A stretch of 64,000 nt of DNA from positions 4,714,501 to 4,778,500 of the forward strand of contig NZ_UGSI01000001.1 in NCBI RefSeq assembly GCF_900454495.1, read 5' to 3'. The notes under the pieces are model-generated. The model was given only the letters and a program-made list of their open reading frames with translations, was not told where the DNA came from and did not search any database. Each line of letters starts with the position of its first letter. Within the stretch, counting starts at the first letter, position 1. This DNA comes from Paenibacillus macerans. GTDB lineage: Bacteria; Bacillota; Bacilli; Paenibacillales; Paenibacillaceae. Positions 1-7,424 of the stretch are shown here, piece after piece. Both the position numbers and the translations under genes were made by a program.

Positions 1-703
1 GCAAGGGCGTGAACTCCCGGGTGTCTTCGTCGAGAATTTTGGCGATTTTACCCATCTCCGTGTCCATGGCCGTCGACACGACAACTCCTTCGCCGCGCCC
101 GTAGGTGACCAGCGTCGACATGAACGCCATATTGGTCAGATCGCCGACCGGCATCTTCGGGTCCTCGTGGATGTCGTCGGCGTTTTTATCCGCCGGCACG
201 GATTCCCCGGTCAAAGCCGATTCCTCGATCTGCAGGTTGGCGCTCGCCAGCAGGCGCAGATCAGCCGGAATGTAGCGCCCGGCATCGAGGATGACGATGT
301 CCCCGGGCACAACCTCCCCGGAGTCGATTTCCTTCACCTCGCCGTCGCGGCGGACGAGCGATTTGGGCGTCGTCATCCGCTGCAGCGCTTCGATTGCTTT
401 CTCCGCCTTTTGCTCCTGGATCACGCCGATGACCGCGTTCAGGAGCACGACGGCCAGGATGATCACTGCATCCATGTATTCCCCGACAAACAAGGTCACT
501 ACGGCAGCACCCAGTAAAACGTAAATGAGCATATCTTTGAGCTGGGCCAAAAAGAGAGACAACATGCTTTTTTTCGGTTTGCCCTTCAGCTTGTTCGGTC
601 CGTACTTGCTTAACCGGGCTTTGGCTTCCGCGCTTGTCAAGCCCGGCGCCGGGTCGGCCTGCAGCTCCCGCAGCACGGCTTCCCGGGATTTTGTATGCCA
701 CAT
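1..703 (-). CDS. Calcium-type P-type ATPase, N-terminal 234 residues (cut by window edge)
   Basis: Cation pump of the P-type ATPase family, probably Ca2+-transporting. The readable part begins MWHTKSREAV, has the cation-ATPase N-terminal domain (about residues 1-55), two transmembrane helices (about 50-95) and the actuator domain with the TGES dephosphorylation motif near residue 175. The DKTG phosphorylation site and nucleotide domain lie beyond base 1. The ATG at 703 is chosen because GAGGTG lies 5 bases upstream; the other-frame ORF here is a shadow. Type II (SERCA/PMR1-like) is inferred from the N-terminal domain; ion specificity is not visible. Confidence 0.9.
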   Translation of the reverse strand, partial: MWHTKSREAVLRELQADPAPGLTSAEAKARLSKYGPNKLKGKPKKSMLSLFLAQLKDMLIYVLLGAAVVTLFVGEYMDAVIILAVVLLNAVIGVIQEQKAEKAIEALQRMTTPKSLVRRDGEVKEIDSGEVVPGDIVILDAGRYIPADLRLLASANLQIEESALTGESVPADKNADDIHEDPKMPVGDLTNMAFMSTLVTYGRGEGVVVSTAMDTEMGKIAKILDEDTREFTPL

Positions 704-875
704 CGGCAGCACCTCTTATTCAGGATATATTCAAAATGGACCCTACCCCATTATTGTAAACCTGTTCCATCCATAATTATGAGTACGCACATGAAATTGA
801 ATGAATCACGCCACAATTTTGCCATGATTTAAAAGCGCGCCATTTGCCAGCATCAAGATGAAAAAAAACCGGCGC

Positions 876-886
876 TATGCTACAAT
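876..886 (+). promoter_or_regulatory. Extended -10 promoter for udk
   Basis: TATGCTACAAT reads as an extended -10 (TGnTACAAT) about 50 bases upstream of the uridine kinase start. No good -35 hexamer is present, as is acceptable for extended -10 promoters. Confidence 0.4.
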
Positions 887-934
887 ACTTGAATGTGTTA
901 ACGGGAATTTATTTAGGAGGGTATTTCAATCACC

Positions 935-1555
935 ATGCTGATTATAGGTATCGCCGGCGGAACCGGCTCCGGTAAAACCACGGTGGCCCGCTCGGTTATA
1001 GAGCAGCTTGATACGGATAAAGTGACATTCATCTCGCAGGATAATTACTATAAAGATCAAACCCATCTGACGATGTCCGAACGGGAAAAGACCAACTACG
1101 ACCACCCTTTCGCCTTCGACAATGAACTGCTTGTGGAGCATCTCACCCTTCTGAAAAACGGACAAGCCGCTTACGCGCCGGTGTACGATTTCACGATCCA
1201 TACCCGGTCCGACAGAACGATCATGCTGCAGCCCAACAATATCGTTATCGTCGAGGGACTGTTCGTGCTGTATGACGAGAAGCTGCGGGGCCTGCTCGAC
1301 ATTAAAGTGTTCGTGGACACCGATTCCGACGTCCGCATCCTCCGCCGCGTGTTGCGGGATATCGAGGAACGCGGCCGCTCGATCCATTCCATCCACCAGC
1401 AGTACCTCGCCACTGTAAAGCCGATGCATGAAGCCTTCATCGAGCCGTCCAAAAAATACGCCGACCTCATCATCCCCGAAGGCGGGCATAACGAAGTCGG
1501 CATCCAAATGCTGGCGATCCTGACCGAAAAATATTTATCCGGAGGCGCCCGGTAA
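935..1555 (+). CDS. udk: Uridine kinase
   Basis: Phosphorylates uridine and cytidine to UMP and CMP in pyrimidine salvage. The P-loop GGTGSGKTT is at residues 8-16, followed by the family's SQDNYYKD and NYDHPFAFD substrate motifs and the RILRRVLRDIEERGRS lid region. At 206 residues it has the usual Udk length. AGGAGGG lies upstream, but about 13 bases from the ATG, which is longer than usual; no better in-frame start is available. It is monocistronic, with a hairpin directly after the stop. Confidence 0.96.
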   Translation: MLIIGIAGGTGSGKTTVARSVIEQLDTDKVTFISQDNYYKDQTHLTMSEREKTNYDHPFAFDNELLVEHLTLLKNGQAAYAPVYDFTIHTRSDRTIMLQPNNIVIVEGLFVLYDEKLRGLLDIKVFVDTDSDVRILRRVLRDIEERGRSIHSIHQQYLATVKPMHEAFIEPSKKYADLIIPEGGHNEVGIQMLAILTEKYLSGGAR

Positions 1556-1577
1556 ACCCGGGCCGCCTCTTCTTTTT
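1542..1577 (+). terminator. Rho-independent terminator after udk
   Basis: A GC-rich imperfect stem (GAGGCGCCCGG with CCCGGGCCGCCTC) spans the udk stop codon and is followed by TCTTCTTTTT. Confidence 0.6.
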
Positions 1578-1659
1578 GCGGGAGGCGCCGGCTTTATGGC
1601 CGGGACATTTTGCCATATGATAAAATGGCATTAATAATGGGGAGAGGACGGGATGTTTC

Positions 1660-3408
1660 GTGCGGGGAAAAACTTTGCTGCTTGATCACATCAAATCGCA
1701 TTTGCTGTTTTACCTGACGGCCGTCGGGTTCCTGGCGGTTGCCAACATCACGTATTCGTATTTCCCGAAAGTGCTGGGAGAGTTTACCGATAACCTGCAA
1801 ACCGGCAATCTGACGAGAAACGGCGTCGTTTACCACGCCTCGATTCTCGCCTTGATCGCGCTCGTTTACGGAGGCTGCTTCGGAATCGGCCAATACATTA
1901 ACCATCGCCTCGGCCGCATCTTCGAATTCCGCGCCCGCCAGCAGTTGTTCGGGCACTTTACCCGCTTAAGCGAATCCTTCTTTTCCAAAAACGGCATCGG
2001 CAAGCTGCTGAGCTACGTGATGAATGACGTCACCGGCGTGCGAGAGTCGATCGCTAACGGATTAAATCAAATGACCAATGCGTCGGTTTTGCTGATTTCC
2101 GTCATCGTGATGATGGCGGTGAGCGATATTCCGGCGCTTTTGATCGTGGTCAGCATTTTGCCGCTCATCGCCATCCCGTTCCTGGTCGTCCGCATCGGCC
2201 CGTTGATTCGCGACCGCTCGCGGAAGGTGCAGGAGTCGCTGGCGGCCATGACCGAGTCGGCGGAAGAGCAGTTTGAGGGCGTCAAAGTGACCAAAAGCTT
2301 CGCCGCCGAAGACACCGCCTACCGCCGGTTCGGCGAAACCGTCGACCGGATCTTAGGCAATCAGCTGTCTCTGGTCCGCATCACCTCGTTGTTTCAGGTG
2401 CTGCTGCCGTTCACCGGCGCGATGGCGATGGCCATCGCCATCGCCTACGGCGGCATGCTGGTGACGCGCGGGGAACTGTCGCTTGGCAATTTCGTGGCGC
2501 TGACGCTGTATTTGCGCATGATCATGAATCCGCTGCGCTTGATCGGCAACGTCATCAATGCGATGCAGCGCTCCAGGGCTTCGCTGGACCGGTTGAACCG
2601 GCTGCTTGCCGTGAAGCCGGACATCCGCGAAGCCGAAAGTGCGCTGCAGCTCGAAGACCGGCCGCTGAGCATCGAAATCCGGAATTTAACCTTTTCGTAT
2701 CCCGAAGCGGCCAGACCGTCGCTTACGGACATCCGTCTCCGCTTGAAGCCGGGCCAGACCTTAGGCATCGTCGGCCGGACGGGCAGCGGCAAAACGACGC
2801 TCGTCAAGCTGCTGCTGCGGATTTACGATCCGCCGCGGGGCACGGTGTTGATCGGCGGCGACGACGTCCTCGACTTGTCGCTGGAGAGCCTGCGCTCGGA
2901 GATCGCCTACGTACCGCAGGACGGCTTCCTGTTCAGCACGACGATCCGCGACAACATCGCCTTTTTCGACCGGGATTCAGAGCTGAAAAAAGTCGTGGAA
3001 GCGTCAAAGCTCGCCGACCTGTACGACAACATCGCCGCCTTCCCCGACAAGTTCGAAACTAAGCTGGGGGAACGCGGGCTGACCTTGTCGGGCGGACAAC
3101 GCCAGCGCACCAGCCTGGCGCGGGGGCTGATCAAGGACGCCCCGATCCTGCTGCTGGACGACAGCGTCAGCGCGGTGGACGCCGTAACCGAGACGAAAAT
3201 CCTGACCAATCTGCGCTTGGCGCGCGAAGGCAAAACGACGGTGATCATCGCCCATCGCATCAGCGCCGTTAAACACGCCGACCATATCCTCGTGCTTGAG
3301 GATGGCCGGATCGCCGAGCAGGGCACGCACGACCAATTGCTGAATGCCGGCGGGTTATACGCCGCGCTGCACGCCATTCAGGAAGGAGGGGAAAGCGATG
3401 CCGGCTAA
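1660..3408 (+). CDS. ABC exporter half-transporter with degenerate catalytic site (BmrC-like)
   Basis: Membrane-spanning multidrug-type ABC exporter subunit: six-helix transmembrane domain (about residues 15-300) and nucleotide-binding domain (about 330-580). Walker A is GRTGSGKTT, the signature LSGGQRQR, and Walker B is ILLLDDS, with Asp where the catalytic Glu should be. That substitution marks the degenerate partner of a heterodimer, as in B. subtilis BmrC/YheI. The start is the GTG at 1660, because the nearby ATG at 1653 is out of frame and soon stops. It overlaps the next gene, its likely dimer partner, by 11 bases. The substrate cannot be read from the sequence. Confidence 0.93.
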   Translation: MRGKTLLLDHIKSHLLFYLTAVGFLAVANITYSYFPKVLGEFTDNLQTGNLTRNGVVYHASILALIALVYGGCFGIGQYINHRLGRIFEFRARQQLFGHFTRLSESFFSKNGIGKLLSYVMNDVTGVRESIANGLNQMTNASVLLISVIVMMAVSDIPALLIVVSILPLIAIPFLVVRIGPLIRDRSRKVQESLAAMTESAEEQFEGVKVTKSFAAEDTAYRRFGETVDRILGNQLSLVRITSLFQVLLPFTGAMAMAIAIAYGGMLVTRGELSLGNFVALTLYLRMIMNPLRLIGNVINAMQRSRASLDRLNRLLAVKPDIREAESALQLEDRPLSIEIRNLTFSYPEAARPSLTDIRLRLKPGQTLGIVGRTGSGKTTLVKLLLRIYDPPRGTVLIGGDDVLDLSLESLRSEIAYVPQDGFLFSTTIRDNIAFFDRDSELKKVVEASKLADLYDNIAAFPDKFETKLGERGLTLSGGQRQRTSLARGLIKDAPILLLDDSVSAVDAVTETKILTNLRLAREGKTTVIIAHRISAVKHADHILVLEDGRIAEQGTHDQLLNAGGLYAALHAIQEGGESDAG

Positions 3409-5212
3409 AACCATGGAACAAAGTCCGAAAAAATACGAGCTATCCCCGGAAAACCGGCGCAAGGCGTTCGCCGCCCTTTTCGCTTACGCCAAACCTCACC
3501 GCAAGGCGTTCCTTGGCGTGTTCGCCTTTGCGTTCCTGGCGATCGCCGCCGACCTCCTGCAGCCGGTGCTGATCAAATACGCCATCGACGAAAAGGTGTT
3601 GTTCGGAGCACACGGAGCTGGTATCCTGTTAACGCTTGCAATCACGTATTTGCTGTTGGAGGCTATCAGCGGCATATTTTCTTATTTCCAGGCCAATATG
3701 CTGCAGCGCGCCGGCCAGAGCATCGTTGCCCGCTTGCGCAAGGATTTGTTCCGCCACATCACCGGACAGTCTATGTCCTTCTTCGACCGCAGCTCCGCGG
3801 GAGGGCTTGTCACCAATGAGTCCAGCGATACGGAGACGATTAACCAGTTTTTCACCCAAGTGCTGTTAAGCCTCGTACGCGACGGGTTGTCGCTCATTTT
3901 GATCGTCGTCTTCATGTTCGCCCTGGATGCCCGCCTCGCCTTGTACTGCATGATCCTGTTTCCGATTATTACGGCCATTTCCCTGGCCTTCCGCAAATAT
4001 TTGCGCACCTGCTACCAGCGGGCCCGCGCCCTGTTGTCCCGGCTGATCGCCTTCACTGCGGAAAATTTGACCGGCATGAGCCTGATTCAGTCCTTTCATC
4101 AGGAGAAGGAGCAGGCGTCGCGGTTTACGCAGCGGAACACCGTCTACCTGCAGGCCAACCTGCAGGAGGTGCGGGCTTCGGTGCTGTTCAACCGTTCCTT
4201 CGATATTTTGGGCAACCTGTCCGTCGCCTTTGTCGTGTGGATCGGCGGGATCGCGGTGCTGGGACAGCGCATCGAATTCGGCGTGCTTTACGCGTTCATC
4301 AGCTATATCCGCCAGTTTTTCCAGCCGATCAACGCCATCACGCAGCAGTGGAACACGCTGCAATCGACGATGGTATCGATGGACCGGCTGTGGCGCATCT
4401 TCTCGGTCGAGCCGGAGGTGCGTGATCCGGAGCCGGAGGATGCCGTGCCCGCCGACCTCGCCTCCGTTCGCGGCCGGATCGATTTCAACCGCATCCGGTT
4501 TTCGTACACCGCAGGCCAGGAAGTGCTGCACGGCCTGGAATTACATATCCGCGAGGGGGAGTTCATCGGCATCGTCGGCACGACCGGCGCGGGCAAAAGC
4601 TCGCTGGTCAACCTGTTGACCCGCTTCTATGATGTAAGCGAGGGAAGCGTCGAGATCGACGGCATCGACATCCGGCGCCTGCCGTTAGAGTCCCTGCACC
4701 GCATGGTCGGACTGGTCCAGCAGGACCCGTTCCTGTTCTCCGGTACCATCGTCGACAACGTCCGCCTGTTCCGGCAAGAGATCAGCCGCGAAGAGGTGAT
4801 CGAGGCGTGCCAGCGGGTCGGCGCCCATCCGATGATCAAGCGGCTCAAAGACGGATACGATACGCTGCTGTCCAACCGGGGCAGCGGGCTGTCCGCCGGG
4901 GAGCGGCAGTTGATTTCTTTTGCCCGCATCCTTACGTTTAAGCCGAAGATCCTGATCCTGGACGAAGCGACCGCCAACCTCGATTCTCAAACGGAGCTGC
5001 TGATCCAAAACGCGCTGCACGTCGTTTCCGAGGGACGGACCACCCTGGTGATCGCCCACCGCCTGTCCACCGTCCAGCATGCCGACCGCATCATCGTCAT
5101 CCAAAGCGGACGCATCGCGGAGCAGGGGACGCATGAACAGCTCCTGGCGCAAAGCGGCTATTACGCCGAGCTCATCCGCCACTCCCGGGGCGAACCGGGC
5201 GTGACGGCTTAA
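3398..5212 (+). CDS. ABC exporter half-transporter with intact catalytic site (BmrD-like)
   Basis: Second half of the heterodimeric ABC exporter, 604 residues. A transmembrane domain (about residues 35-330) precedes a nucleotide-binding domain with Walker A GTTGAGKSS, signature LSAGERQLISFAR (GERQ instead of GGQ) and Walker B ILILDEAT with the catalytic Glu. A non-canonical signature here combined with a degenerate Walker B in the partner is the expected asymmetry of BmrCD-type exporters. The ATG at 3398 has GGAAGGAGGGG 6 bases upstream, and translation is probably coupled to the preceding gene. Confidence 0.93.
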   Translation: MPAKTMEQSPKKYELSPENRRKAFAALFAYAKPHRKAFLGVFAFAFLAIAADLLQPVLIKYAIDEKVLFGAHGAGILLTLAITYLLLEAISGIFSYFQANMLQRAGQSIVARLRKDLFRHITGQSMSFFDRSSAGGLVTNESSDTETINQFFTQVLLSLVRDGLSLILIVVFMFALDARLALYCMILFPIITAISLAFRKYLRTCYQRARALLSRLIAFTAENLTGMSLIQSFHQEKEQASRFTQRNTVYLQANLQEVRASVLFNRSFDILGNLSVAFVVWIGGIAVLGQRIEFGVLYAFISYIRQFFQPINAITQQWNTLQSTMVSMDRLWRIFSVEPEVRDPEPEDAVPADLASVRGRIDFNRIRFSYTAGQEVLHGLELHIREGEFIGIVGTTGAGKSSLVNLLTRFYDVSEGSVEIDGIDIRRLPLESLHRMVGLVQQDPFLFSGTIVDNVRLFRQEISREEVIEACQRVGAHPMIKRLKDGYDTLLSNRGSGLSAGERQLISFARILTFKPKILILDEATANLDSQTELLIQNALHVVSEGRTTLVIAHRLSTVQHADRIIVIQSGRIAEQGTHEQLLAQSGYYAELIRHSRGEPGVTA

Positions 5213-5406
5213 GCCGGCTCACGGCAGCCGATCTGGCGCACGGCCGGTGAACGCCAGGCACATGCCGAAGCTCAAAGCCGGTACTTTTGGCTGCCAAGGC
5301 CGGCTCACGGCCGATAATAATGGCGCTGCGCACCGAAATGCCCGCACACCCGCTAGGCGATTGCCATATGATACGGTAATACTAACGTCGGGTGGGTGAC
5401 ACAAAA

Positions 5407-6108
5407 ATGATTTATACCGCGCTCGGGGATTCGATTACGTTCGGAGAAAATGCCACCTCTCCGGCCAAAGCCTATCCCCAGCTTGTCGTATCGTCGCTGA
5501 ATGCCGCGAACTCCCGCAAGGTCAGCGGATTTGTGCTGGCCCGGCCGGGTTGGAGCAGCCATGAGCTGCTGGACGCCGTCTTATGGCGGGATTCGTCCAT
5601 GATCAGTATGTCCGATGTCGTATCCGTATGGATCGGCGGGGTAGACCTGGCCAGCACGGCGATTTCTTCGCTATTGACCGGAAAGCTGCAGCCGGACGAA
5701 CGGCTTTTGAGCTCTTATCGGGCAAATCTGAACGGAATTTTGCTTCAGATTCGCAATCTAAGCCAGGCAAACCTGGTATGCTGCACGCAGTACAACCCGT
5801 TTCCGAACAGCCCCGCCGCGGAGGAGTGGATCGGGCGGCTGAACCGGGTCATTAAAGAAACCGCAGTTCGGCACGGGGCCAGGGTCGCGCCTGCGCATCA
5901 GTGGTTCGAAGGCAGGCAAGCGGAGTTCATTGCCGGTTATAAAACGGGGAGACTTCAGGATGTGTTAAGCGGATCGCTGCCCATACATCCAAACGACCGC
6001 GGGCATCGGGCGATCGCCGCGGGTCTGGCCCCGTACATCCAGCCTGTCCCCAAGCCTGTAAAGCGCCACAGCGTGAAGCGTCATAGCATAAAGCGCCGCA
6101 AACGGTAA
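5407..6108 (+). CDS. SGNH/GDSL-family hydrolase
   Basis: Esterase/lipase-fold hydrolase of the SGNH superfamily. The nucleophile block GDSITFGE lies near the N-terminus, and the C-terminal block with catalytic Asp and His is HPNDRGH. No signal peptide is visible. The tail is strongly basic and repetitive (KPVKRHSVKRHSIKRRKR), perhaps for anionic polymer or nucleic acid binding (inference). I chose the ATG at 5407, with GGGTG 8 bases upstream, over the in-frame GTG at 5392. The natural substrate is unknown. Confidence 0.85.
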   Translation: MIYTALGDSITFGENATSPAKAYPQLVVSSLNAANSRKVSGFVLARPGWSSHELLDAVLWRDSSMISMSDVVSVWIGGVDLASTAISSLLTGKLQPDERLLSSYRANLNGILLQIRNLSQANLVCCTQYNPFPNSPAAEEWIGRLNRVIKETAVRHGARVAPAHQWFEGRQAEFIAGYKTGRLQDVLSGSLPIHPNDRGHRAIAAGLAPYIQPVPKPVKRHSVKRHSIKRRKR

Positions 6109-6160
6109 TTGTAAGATTTGCATTTTACAACTATACAACGGGACACCTCTTCAAAAAAAT

Positions 6161-6225
6161 ATCCCCTTCCGGGTCTGCCTTTGCCGCACGGACTTATTGG
6201 CCACCCGACCGAAGGGGATTTTTTT
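6161..6225. terminator. Bidirectional terminator
   Basis: The arms ATCCCCTTC (6161-6169) and GAAGGGGAT (6211-6219) are flanked by A7 on the left and T7 on the right, so it can terminate both the SGNH gene and the convergent DUF378 gene. Confidence 0.75.
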
Positions 6226-6249
6226 CACATACTGCTCCATGGCGAACGA

Positions 6250-6462
6250 TTATCTGGAAACTCGATCCTCGCTCACATCATTAAAAAATTTCAGCGAATA
6301 CAACGCGCAAATTCCAACGATAACGTAAATGATCCGGGACAAAGCGGAATTTTGCCCGCCGAAAATGCCCGCCACCAGATCGTATTGGAACAGTCCCACC
6401 AACAGCCAGTTGATCCCGCCGATAATCAGCAGAGCCAGCGCAATAATATTCAATGTTTTCAT
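6250..6462 (-). CDS. DUF378 small membrane protein
   Basis: A 70-residue protein with two hydrophobic segments, starting MKTLNIIALALLIIGGINW and containing the DUF378 signature (IGGINWLLVGLF, then IIYVIVGICALY). AAGGAG precedes the ATG at 6462, so the longer upstream reading is not needed. Similar to B. subtilis YuzA-type proteins; function unknown. Confidence 0.85.
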   Translation of the reverse strand: MKTLNIIALALLIIGGINWLLVGLFQYDLVAGIFGGQNSALSRIIYVIVGICALYSLKFFNDVSEDRVSR

Positions 6463-6634
6463 GAACGGCAACTCCTTGTCAAAATCGTTTTTATTAACAA
6501 AATTCCCAAAATTCCCTGAAATTATGCAGCACTGGCAAACAAGAGAAATCAAGGAGCTTGTATGCATACTTAAAAACATCCCGGAGCACAATTAAGGGGG
6601 GAATGACAAATTTTGCTTGGAGGGAATTGAAACG

Positions 6635-7315
6635 ATGAATAAGCTTGGCGCACATGAAGTTATGGAAGTCCACGAGATTTTAAGCAACGAAATCTCCGGA
6701 TTGAATGCGATGATGCTTTACCGCCCTTACGTAAAAGACCAGCAGCTGCAAATGATGATGAATCATCAAATGCAAGCCTGTACCATGGATTACAATCAAC
6801 TTGTACAGCTGGCGCAGCAAACGGGGGCATCTCAAGCCGTACCGGCCCGCGGCCAAAAAACGGTGGCGCACGCCAGCGGAGCGATGGCTACTTCCGGCGG
6901 GACCATGCCGACTGCGGGGGGAACAATGGGGACCCATGAAACCATGCCGAACTATGCAAGCTCTTCGTATCAACCGATGTATGGACTGCGTCAACCGGAA
7001 ACGCAAACGCCGGCTCAAAGCACGGATCAACTCGACGATGCGGACGTAGCCCTGGCTCTCTTAAACTGCCATAAGCAGTCGGCCGCCTTAAAAATGAAAG
7101 CCGCGCTTGAAATGGCCAACCCTTCGCTGCGTCATTTTGTGCAAACCAGCGCCAATAGATGCGCGGACATGGCTTACGAATGTTTCCAATACGCCAACCA
7201 AAAAGGGTACTACCAGGTGCCTACGCTTCAGGAAAATACGACCGATACGTTCGTGCACGCCTACGGTACGGTTCCCCAGGGAACTCAGCAGCCGTCCGGC
7301 GGCATGTTTATGTAG
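6635..7315 (+). CDS. CotF-family spore coat protein with internal linker
   Basis: Spore coat protein of the Coat_F family, 226 residues. The N-terminal part (HEVMEVHEILSNEISGLNAM, residues about 6-45) and the C-terminal part (ALLNCHKQSAALKMKAALEM through the end) are the two halves of a ferritin-like helical coat domain. They are separated by a roughly 70-residue Gly/Thr/Met/Gln-rich linker (about residues 75-140). The ATG at 6635 has GGAGGG at good distance; the upstream in-frame TTG overlaps that site. Expression in sporulation is inferred from the family. Confidence 0.85.
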   Translation: MNKLGAHEVMEVHEILSNEISGLNAMMLYRPYVKDQQLQMMMNHQMQACTMDYNQLVQLAQQTGASQAVPARGQKTVAHASGAMATSGGTMPTAGGTMGTHETMPNYASSSYQPMYGLRQPETQTPAQSTDQLDDADVALALLNCHKQSAALKMKAALEMANPSLRHFVQTSANRCADMAYECFQYANQKGYYQVPTLQENTTDTFVHAYGTVPQGTQQPSGGMFM

Positions 7316-7332
7316 AACGGGCGGCGGCCATC

Positions 7333-7360
7333 AAGGCACCCTTTGCGGTGTCTTGTTTTA
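7333..7360 (+). terminator. Terminator after the coat gene
   Basis: AAGGCACC and GGTGTCTT form an 8-bp stem with a 6-base loop, followed by GTTTTA. Confidence 0.6.
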
Positions 7361-7373
7361 TGTTAAGGAAACA

Positions 7374-7413
7374 ACACGGCCGTTCCCCGCTGCATAACAG
7401 GAAACGGCCGTGT
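7374..7413. terminator. Perfect inverted repeat between convergent genes
   Basis: ACACGGCCGTT (7374-7384) and AACGGCCGTGT (7403-7413) form an 11-bp perfect stem just downstream of the glycosidase stop. The T-tract is poor, so a role in ending or stabilising either transcript is inferred. Confidence 0.5.
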
Positions 7414-7424
7414 CGCTCCGTAAA

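Noticed and set aside
261..701. 146-codon minus-strand reading frame at the left edge
   Set aside because: It is one frame off from the P-type ATPase reading that begins at 703 and contains TGES. The alternative is a low-complexity Arg/Gly-rich shadow.
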